A stretch of DNA of 64,000 nucleotides from NCEH01 sp043195195 (lineage in GTDB: Bacteria > Pseudomonadota > Alphaproteobacteria > Rhizobiales > Xanthobacteraceae): assembly GCF_043195195.1 (NCBI RefSeq), contig NZ_JBAFWT010000005.1:186001-250000 (forward strand), written 5' to 3'. Below are positions 26,901 to 32,220 of this stretch, piece after piece. A program made the position numbers and the translations under genes. The notes below the pieces were generated by a model that saw nothing but the letters and a program-made list of their open reading frames with translations, searched no databases and was not told the DNA's origin. The stretch's first letter is position 1. Each line of letters starts with the position of its first letter.

Positions 26901-27484
26901 CGGGCATCGCCGAAGGAGGCGCGCGCGGTGCGCTGGACCCGCTCGAAGGTCTCCCTCAGCTCTTGTGGCGTATGGCAAAGCTGCATGCCGATGCCGCCGC
27001 CGCCCGCCGTGCTCTTGAGCATCACGGGATAGGTGATGGCGTCCGCCGCCGTCAGCGCCGCGTCCACATCGTCCAGCAGGCCGGTGCCCGGCAGCAGCGG
27101 CACGCCGCTCTTTTGGGCGATGTCGCGGGCCGTGTGCTTGAGCCCGAACGCGGTCAGATGCTCCGGCCGGGGGCCGATGAACACGATCCCGGCTTCCGCA
27201 AGCCGTTGCGCGAACGCAACATTTTCCGACAGAAAGCCATAGCCCGGATGCACCGCCTGGGCGCCGGTCGCCGTGCAGGCGGCGATCACCGCCTCGACGT
27301 CGAGATAGCTCTCGCTGGCGGGGGCGGGACCGACGCGCACGGCTTCGTCGGCATCGAGCACGGGCCGCGTGAAGCGGTCCGCGTCGGAATGGATGGCGAC
27401 GGAGGCAATTCCCATGCGTCGCAATGTCTTGATGATCCGGCCGGCGATTTCGCCCCGGTTCGCGATGAGAACCTTGGTGAACAA
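23942..27484 (-). CDS. Biotin-dependent guanidine/urea carboxylase
   Basis: The protein has 1180 residues from a TTG start (family N-terminus V-L-I-A-N-R-G-E-I-A; GAGGG upstream). In order: biotin carboxylase with ATP-grasp loop G-G-G-G-I-G-M-Q (1-450), KipA/KipI-like carboxyltransferase domains (about 480-1080), and biotinyl domain with E-S-M-K-M-E-I, biotin on Lys1143. The sequence alone says urea carboxylase. The guanidine-I riboswitch in front of the operon and the DUF1989 pair make guanidine the probable substrate, as shown for enzymes in such operons: guanidine + bicarbonate + ATP gives carboxyguanidine. Confidence 0.9.
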   Translation of the reverse strand: MFTKVLIANRGEIAGRIIKTLRRMGIASVAIHSDADRFTRPVLDADEAVRVGPAPASESYLDVEAVIAACTATGAQAVHPGYGFLSENVAFAQRLAEAGIVFIGPRPEHLTAFGLKHTARDIAQKSGVPLLPGTGLLDDVDAALTAADAITYPVMLKSTAGGGGIGMQLCHTPQELRETFERVQRTARASFGDARVYLERFVSDARHVEVQIFGDGKGQVIALGERDCSLQRRNQKVVEETPAPLLSEQTRARLHDAAVKLGTSVSYASAGTVEFIYDPAREDFYFLEVNTRLQVEHPVTEAVFGIDLVEWMIRQAAGEDIIPATPLVPKGAAMEVRVYAEIPHANFQPSAGLLTQVKFGPNARVDTWVETGTEVTPYYDPMLAKVIVSGADRPAALAALRAALADTSISGIETNLAYLRAIAASDLLASGKVATTALKDFAFRPESIEVLSPGAQSSLQELPGRLHLWHVGVPPSGPMDARSFAYANALVGNKETAVALEMTVNGPTLRFHTDADVAISGAHMPATLDGVPVPHDAAFAVKAGQMLAVGAISGPGQRAYLAVRGAFAAPEVLGSRATFALGLFGGHATGNLKGGDVLHLNPPATRPPLPETVSTQPALLTREWEIGVVYGPHGAPDFFQDEDIADLFSATYEVHFNSARTGVRLMGPTPRWARTDGGEAGLHPSNLHDNAYAVGAIDFTGDMPIILGPDGPSLGGFVCPAVIARDEQWKMGQLKPGDKVRFHPLPRPQDPVAGPAVKSVPEAASAILAQRDDGPVRVVYRRQGDDNLLVEFGDMKLDIALRLRAHLLAAAVEEAKIPGLIDLTPGIRSLQLHYDGTQVSRGKLLGLLDEIERNLPAAEDVVVPSRIVHLPLSWNDEDAQLAMRKYQELVRPNAPWCPSNIEFIRRINGLKNEQAVRDVVFDARYLVLGLGDVYLGAPVATPIDPRHRLVTTKYNPARTWTPENAVGIGGAYMCIYGMEGPGGYQLFGRTIQVWNTWRTTPVFKPGTPWLLRFFDQIRFFPVSHAELMEARAAFPHGAYPLRIEETQFSYADYAAELARNSGEINAFKARQQAAFDAERAHWKEQGLDSFVADEGIAGGAEEAIPEGCFGISANVPGNVWKVLVEENAHVAAGETIAIIESMKMEISITAHAAGRVRAVRMVPGRTVRTGDVVAVLEAIT

Positions 27485-27487
27485 AGC

Positions 27488-28144
27488 TCAGCCCTCGGTC
27501 GCTGCGAAGATCAGGACGCGGATCGGCGTCGGATTGAAGCCGTTGCAGGGATTGTTGATCTGCGGGCAATTGGAGATGACGCAGAGAACATCCATCTCCG
27601 CCTTCAGCTCCACATAATCGCCGGGCTTGGAGACGCCATCCACGATTGCCAGCTCGCCCGAGGGCTCCACCGGCACGTTCATGAAGAAATTGATGTTCGG
27701 CACGATGTCGCGCTTCGACATGCCGTGTTTCGTGACTTCCACGACGAAGTTCTCGCGGCAGGCGTGCAGATACTTCGTGTGATGCCCGAACCGCACCGTA
27801 TTCGCCTCGCACGAGCAGGCGCCCGCCGAAGTGTCATGCCGCCCGCAGGTGTCGGCGGTGACGGTGAGCATCAGGTGCCCCTCGTTGGAGATCAGCCGGG
27901 TCCCCGTGGAGACATAGGCCGAACCCTGCACGCGCAGCGTATCCTGGGAGGAATAGCGCTCGGCGAAATCGTCGGCGCGGTAGAACAGGGTGTCGACGGC
28001 CTGCTGGCCTTCTAGGTCGATGATGCGGATGGATTGCCCGCGCTTGACGAGGCCCGACCAGGGCGCCTGGGCGGCGATGTCGTGCACCTGGAGGGCCTTG
28101 GCAGGATCGTGCACGGGGGCGGCGAAGAATGGGGTGCTGTTCAT
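27488..28144 (-). CDS. DUF1989 protein UAAP2, predicted carboxyguanidine deiminase subunit
   Basis: The protein has 218 residues and begins 12 bases after its DUF1989 partner. It is the shorter urea-amidolyase-associated type: R-I-I-D-L-E-G-Q-Q-A-V-D-T-L-F-Y near 42, then a Cys-rich stretch S-A-G-A-C-S-C-E-A-N near 109 and R-E-N-F near 130. In characterised guanidine pathways, two such proteins form carboxyguanidine deiminase (CgdAB), which converts carboxyguanidine to allophanate. This one keeps the cysteines that its partner lacks, so it probably carries the metal or catalytic site. Confidence 0.85.
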   Translation of the reverse strand: MNSTPFFAAPVHDPAKALQVHDIAAQAPWSGLVKRGQSIRIIDLEGQQAVDTLFYRADDFAERYSSQDTLRVQGSAYVSTGTRLISNEGHLMLTVTADTCGRHDTSAGACSCEANTVRFGHHTKYLHACRENFVVEVTKHGMSKRDIVPNINFFMNVPVEPSGELAIVDGVSKPGDYVELKAEMDVLCVISNCPQINNPCNGFNPTPIRVLIFAATEG

Positions 28145-28156
28145 GATCGCTCTCCC

Positions 28157-28966
28157 TCAGCGCACGAGGTTTTCGAAGCCGCGCACGGCTTCCTGGGTGG
28201 CGGTGCGGCACAGATCGTCGGCGGCGGGGGCGGCCGCCTGGAACCGCACCACTTCCACGGGCTTCGGGTCATAGGCCGGGTTCGGGTCGAGCGGGTGGGG
28301 GCAGTTGGAGAGCGCGACCAGCACATCCATTTCCGCCCGCAGGTCGACGAAATCGCCCTGCTGCCGCTGGCCCTCCAGCCATACGAAGCCGCCCGCCTCA
28401 TTGGTGCGCACGGGGGCGAAGAAACTGATGCAGGGCGGGATGTCGCGCCGGTCGAGGCCGAGCTTGCCGGCGGCGAGAATGAAATTGTCCCGCGTGTTGC
28501 GCAGCACGGCGTCGCCGTAGCGGGCGCGGTTGGAGGCGGGGGTCGAGCCGCCCATCAAGGCGTCATGGGCGCCGGTGGTGTCCTCGACGATGGAGAACAT
28601 GACCTTGCCCATGTCGGAGAAGATCACCCGCCCCTTGCCGAGGGCGGCGGTCCATTGGACCTTCACCGTATCGGCATAGTTCAGCCGCTCGGAGGTGTCG
28701 GCGGCGTTCCAGGCGATCAGGGAGATGGCGGACGGCCCCTCGGGCAGCGAGAGGCGCAGGGCTTCGCCCGCCAGCACCTTCACGGTCCAATACCAGCCGC
28801 CGGGAATGGTTTCCCGATGCAGCGGCCCGGGCGGGAGCATCACGCTCCAGCGCTCGGTGGGCGCGGGCAGGGCTCGGGGCGCATGGTCCTGGCCGGCGGC
28901 CTTCAATTCCTCATAGCGGCGCTTGTTCGCCTCGATGAGGGCGCGTGTCTCGTCATTCATCGTCAT
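28157..28966 (-). CDS. DUF1989 protein UAAP1, predicted carboxyguanidine deiminase subunit
   Basis: The protein has 269 residues from the ATG at 28966 (GAGGAGAG upstream). It is the longer urea-amidolyase-associated type. At the place where the 27488 protein has A-C-S-C-E-A-N it reads M-G-G-S-T-P-A-S-N, lacking both cysteines, while R-D-N-F is kept. It may be the structural or regulatory half of a heteromer. It follows the importer ATPase gene by 10 bases and belongs to the riboswitch-controlled operon. Confidence 0.85.
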   Translation of the reverse strand: MTMNDETRALIEANKRRYEELKAAGQDHAPRALPAPTERWSVMLPPGPLHRETIPGGWYWTVKVLAGEALRLSLPEGPSAISLIAWNAADTSERLNYADTVKVQWTAALGKGRVIFSDMGKVMFSIVEDTTGAHDALMGGSTPASNRARYGDAVLRNTRDNFILAAGKLGLDRRDIPPCISFFAPVRTNEAGGFVWLEGQRQQGDFVDLRAEMDVLVALSNCPHPLDPNPAYDPKPVEVVRFQAAAPAADDLCRTATQEAVRGFENLVR

Positions 28967-28976
28967 GCGTCTCTCC

Positions 28977-29795
28977 TCAGACCGACAGAAGCGCCGGGTC
29001 GTCCCGGCCAATGTCCTCGGGGGAGATCGGGTCGTCCCGATCGGAGGGGTTGATGCGCGGCTGGCCGGCGATGCGCCGGGGCCAGACCTCGATGTCGTGG
29101 GCGATGGTGGCGCCGAAGCGCTCGCGCTCCTCGCTGCGGTTGCGCTTGCGCTCGAAGGCGATGACGCGGGTGGCGAGCGTGAAGGCTTCCTTCAGATCGT
29201 GGGTCACCATCACCACGCTCATCTCGCAGCTGTGCCACAGCTTGAGCATGAGTGCGTGAATGTCGCCGCGAATGCCGGGATCGAGCGCGCCGAACGGCTC
29301 GTCCAGCAGCAGGATCTTGGGGCGGCGCATGATCGCCTGGGCGAGCGCGAGGCGCTGCTGCATGCCGCCGGACAAGGCGGCGGGATACTTACCTTCGGCG
29401 CCGGCGAGCCCGACCTCGGCGATGAGGGCGCGCGCCTCCTCCTGCGCCCGCCGCCGGGCGGTGCCGAACAGGTGGCCGGTGAAGGGCGCGCCGGGAATTT
29501 CGGCGGCGAGCAGCACATTGCCCAGCACGGTCAGATGCGGGAATACGCTGTAGCGCTGGAACACCACGCCCCGGTCGGCACCGGGCTCGCCGGCGAGCGG
29601 CTTGCCGTCGATCAGCACGCGCCCGCGCGTCGGCTGTTCCTCGCTCAGCAGGATGCGCAGGAACGTGGTCTTGCCGCAGCCGGAGGGACCGACCAAAGCG
29701 ACGAAGGAGCGGGGCGCGAAATCGAGGGAGATGTTCTCCAGCACGATCTGGTCGCCATATTCCTTCCAGAGGTGCTCGACTTGGATCGCGGTCAT
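28977..29795 (-). CDS. Guanidine-operon ABC importer ATPase
   Basis: The protein has 272 residues from the ATG at 29795, overlapping the permease stop by 4 bases. Walker A GPSGCGKTT, signature LSGGMQQR, Walker B ILLLDEPFGALDP: the nitrate/taurine (TauB/SsuB) class. A C-terminal tail rich in Arg and Asp follows the core. It closely resembles the ATPase at 40687 (shared W-K-E-Y-G-D-x-I-V-L-E-N start, G-V-V-F-Q-R-Y-S-V-F-P-H), showing that the two importers are paralogues. Confidence 0.92.
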   Translation of the reverse strand: MTAIQVEHLWKEYGDQIVLENISLDFAPRSFVALVGPSGCGKTTFLRILLSEEQPTRGRVLIDGKPLAGEPGADRGVVFQRYSVFPHLTVLGNVLLAAEIPGAPFTGHLFGTARRRAQEEARALIAEVGLAGAEGKYPAALSGGMQQRLALAQAIMRRPKILLLDEPFGALDPGIRGDIHALMLKLWHSCEMSVVMVTHDLKEAFTLATRVIAFERKRNRSEERERFGATIAHDIEVWPRRIAGQPRINPSDRDDPISPEDIGRDDPALLSV

Positions 29796-30604
29796 TTCGC
29801 CCCTCCGAACCAGGGGAAGGCGGTGTCGCGCAGCTTGGCGAGGGCGAAATCCATGATCACCGAGAGCAGGGTGATCCAGGCCACATAGGGCAGGATCACA
29901 TCCATGGCGAGATAGCGCCGCACCAGGAAGATGCGATAGCCGAGCCCGGAATCCGCCGCGATGGCCTCGGCGGCGATCAGGAACAGGAAGGCAGGGCCGA
30001 GCGAGAGACGCACGCCGTCGATGAGGCGGGGCAGGATCTGCGGCAGCACGATGCGCAGCGCGATCTGCCAGGTGGAGGCGCCGAGCGTCTCCGCCTTGAT
30101 GATCTGCTCGCGCGGCAATTCCTGCACCCGCATGGCGAGGTCGCGGATGAGGAACGGGGTCACGCCGATGACGATCAGGGCGATCTTGGAGGTTTCGCCG
30201 AGGCCGAGCACGATGAACAGGATCGGCAGCAGGGCCAGCGGCGGCACCATGGAGACCATGCCGACGAAGGACGCAAGCAGCGCCCGCACGCCCGGCAGCA
30301 GGCCGATCAGCAGGCCCACGACCAGGGCGATGAGCGTCGAGAGCGCGAGCGCGGAAATGAGCCGCTCCAGGCTCGCCAGCGTATCGGCCCACAGGATGTA
30401 ATCCCCGGTGCGGGCATCGGCGGTGAAGGCGACGCGGACGATGGCGTCGCCGAGGGTGGCAAGGCTCGGCAGGAGCTTGTCCGCCGGGTTTTCCGCCAGG
30501 CGCTCGGCCGAGCCGAGGACATAGGCGAGGAGCACGAGCGCGAACGGCAGGATCGCCAGCAGGAGCCCTGCCGTGCGGTCCGGTCTGCGATTGATGAGAC
30601 GCAT
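29792..30604 (-). CDS. Guanidine-operon ABC importer permease
   Basis: The protein has 270 residues and about six transmembrane helices of the TauC/SsuC class, with the coupling loop around I-K-A-E-T-L-G-A-S near residue 162. It partners the binding protein at 30808 and the ATPase at 28977. A 203-base gap with two inverted palindromic elements separates it from the binding-protein gene. Strong similarity to the permease at 41537, such as the shared G-L-G-Y-R-I-F-L-V-R-R-Y-L-A-M-D-V-I-L-P. Confidence 0.92.
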   Translation of the reverse strand: MRLINRRPDRTAGLLLAILPFALVLLAYVLGSAERLAENPADKLLPSLATLGDAIVRVAFTADARTGDYILWADTLASLERLISALALSTLIALVVGLLIGLLPGVRALLASFVGMVSMVPPLALLPILFIVLGLGETSKIALIVIGVTPFLIRDLAMRVQELPREQIIKAETLGASTWQIALRIVLPQILPRLIDGVRLSLGPAFLFLIAAEAIAADSGLGYRIFLVRRYLAMDVILPYVAWITLLSVIMDFALAKLRDTAFPWFGGAK

Positions 30605-30653
30605 GGAGGGGATCTCCGATCTGCCGTTGCTTTGTTTCCCCCCGTCGCGCTTG

Positions 30654-30787
30654 TCCCCTCCCCCCTTGCGGGGGAGGCAGGGAGGGGGGTGTCTCTGCGT
30701 TTATCCCGACGAGGGCGATGCTTGCGCGCGCGTTGCTTGCGGCACCATACCCCCTCCCCAGCCCTCCCCCGCAAGGAGGGAGGGGGT
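30654..30787. repeat. Inverted pair of GC-rich palindromic elements
   Basis: An element of about 38 bases at 30654-30690 (core CCCTCCCCCCTTGCGGGGGAGG) recurs inverted at 30750-30787. The two can pair with each other and each is a hairpin by itself. They fill the gap between the binding-protein and permease genes of one mRNA, where such stems commonly raise expression of the binding protein relative to the permease. A related hairpin lies at 51561-51586. Confidence 0.6.
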
Positions 30788-30807
30788 CCCGCAAAGGCCT
30801 GCGGGTG

Positions 30808-31878
30808 CTAGAGCTTGCCGTCGGCGGCGGCGGCCATGAAGGTGTCGGTGAAGCGGAACTTCACGTTCTTCGCATCGCCCAGCACCTTGCCGTCGGCCAA
30901 CTCGATGCCCACCGCGTCGGCGGACTTGGCGTCGTTGCCCAGCAGCTTCTTCTCGAACAGGAACTTGCGCACCCGGTCCATGGTGGTGCCCACCGCCGGC
31001 GACTTCACGAACGCGACGGCGTCGGAGGCCTTGTCGAACAGCTTGGTGGCGGCAAGCTGGCTTTCGAAGCCGGCGAGGTCGGTGCCGGAGGCCTTGCCCA
31101 TGGCGGTGCGGGCGGCGATGCCGGCTTCGCTCTTGGCGGTGGTGAGCGCCATGGTCTCGTACCAGATGCCGACCAGCGCCTTGCCGAAGTCCGGGTTGTC
31201 CTTGAGCGTCTCGGTATTGGCCACCAGAAGATCCATGATCTCGCCGGGGATCTTGGAGCTGTCGAACACGTTGTGGGCGCTCTTGTCGGCGAGGATTTCC
31301 GAGACCAGCGGGTTCCAGGTGACGACGGAGGTGACCGCCTTGGTCTTGTAGGCGGCGACCATGTCGGCGTCGGAGGTGTTGGTGACCTTCACGTCGCGCT
31401 CGCTCATCTTGGCGGATTCAAGCGCGCGGGCGAGCAGATAGTGGGAGACCGAGAACTCGACCAGATTGACCTTCTGCCCCTTGATGTCGGCGAGCTTGGT
31501 CTTGTCCTTGAGGATCACGGCGTCATTGCCGTTGGAGAAATCGCCGACGATCACGGCGGTGGTGTCCACGCCGCCGGCGGCCGGCACGGAGAGGGCATCC
31601 ATATTGGTGACGGTCAAGGCGTCGAAGGCACCGGCCGTGTATTGATTGATGGATTCGACGTAGTCGTTGAACTGGGTGACGTCGATCTTGATGCCGTATT
31701 TGTCGGCCCATTTCTTGACGATGCCGGTCTCGGCGGCATAGCCCCAGGGCATCCAGCCGACATAGATCGACCAGGCGACCTTGAATTCCTTCTTCGGCGC
31801 GGCGAGCGCCGGGGACGCGCCGGCGATGAGCGCGGCGGCACAGGCAAGGCCCAAGAATTTCGAGAAGCGAGAGCGCAT
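30808..31878 (-). CDS. Guanidine-operon ABC solute-binding protein
   Basis: The protein has 356 residues. The signal peptide ends near A-L-A at 26. The mature part is a TauA/NMT1-class binding protein starting K-V-A-W-S-I-Y-V-G-W-M-P-W-G-Y, the family usually listed as urea-carboxylase-associated ABC transporter. It is the first gene after the guanidine-I riboswitch; AAGGGGA lies 9 bases before its ATG. Guanidine, or a guanidine-containing compound, is the likely ligand. It is clearly homologous to the protein at 42386. Confidence 0.92.
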   Translation of the reverse strand: MRSRFSKFLGLACAAALIAGASPALAAPKKEFKVAWSIYVGWMPWGYAAETGIVKKWADKYGIKIDVTQFNDYVESINQYTAGAFDALTVTNMDALSVPAAGGVDTTAVIVGDFSNGNDAVILKDKTKLADIKGQKVNLVEFSVSHYLLARALESAKMSERDVKVTNTSDADMVAAYKTKAVTSVVTWNPLVSEILADKSAHNVFDSSKIPGEIMDLLVANTETLKDNPDFGKALVGIWYETMALTTAKSEAGIAARTAMGKASGTDLAGFESQLAATKLFDKASDAVAFVKSPAVGTTMDRVRKFLFEKKLLGNDAKSADAVGIELADGKVLGDAKNVKFRFTDTFMAAAADGKL

Positions 31879-31910
31879 ATTCTATTCCCCTTCGTTAGGT
31901 CAAACGATGA

Positions 31911-31942
31911 GGAATTGGCGAGACTCCAGTGCCGCCAATTCC
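31911..31942 (-). promoter_or_regulatory. Stem-loop after the riboswitch, probable expression platform
   Basis: GGAATTGGCG (31911-31920) and CGCCAATTCC (31933-31942) form a perfect 10-bp stem. It directly adjoins the 3' strand of riboswitch helix P1 (31943-31947), and its UUGGC could instead pair with the P1 strand GCCAA. This gives two competing folds, as expected of a switch. Only a short U-run follows, so the readout may be termination with a weak tail or control of translation. Confidence 0.55.
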
Positions 31943-32063
31943 TTGGCCACCGAGGTCTCCCGGGCTTTTATCCCGCCGTGCACCCGGCCGGATGTCTCCC
32001 GGACCGGTGGCAGCTCTCGGACCAGCACATCGCTTGACGCGATGCCGGAACCCTAGCCGCCAA
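31943..32063 (-). ncRNA. Guanidine-I (ykkC) riboswitch
   Basis: Read on the minus strand, the leader contains, in order, the conserved ykkC blocks CTAGGGTTCCG (about 32056-32046), CTGGTCCGAGAG (about 32025-32014) and GGATAAAAGCCCGGGAGA (about 31973-31956). A closing helix P1 pairs TTGGC (32063-32059) with GCCAA (31947-31943). This class binds free guanidine and turns genes on. It sits about 65 bases before the first gene of the operon and identifies the downstream carboxylase as a guanidine enzyme rather than a urea enzyme. Confidence 0.93.
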
Positions 32064-32078
32064 CTCTGCCCCTCTCTC

Positions 32079-32094
32079 AGCAATTCACATGCCA
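32079..32094 (-). promoter_or_regulatory. Sigma-54 promoter of the guanidine operon
   Basis: On the minus strand TGGCATG-TGAA-TTGCT matches the RpoN consensus TGGCACG-N4-TTGCW with one mismatch and has the required GG-N10-GC spacing. Transcription would begin about 12 bases on, near 32068, just before helix P1 of the riboswitch. This would add nitrogen-status control (NtrC-type) to guanidine sensing. No clear NtrC site was seen in the 120 bases further upstream. Confidence 0.7.
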
Positions 32095-32220
32095 GACGCG
32101 GGGCGCCGGGAATCAAGGGTTTTCATCGCACATTGACCGCATGTCTGCGCATTCTACGGGCATTATGATGTAAAATTAGGCGATGTCAGATGGCTTATGT
32201 CACCATGCATGCAAGATGGT

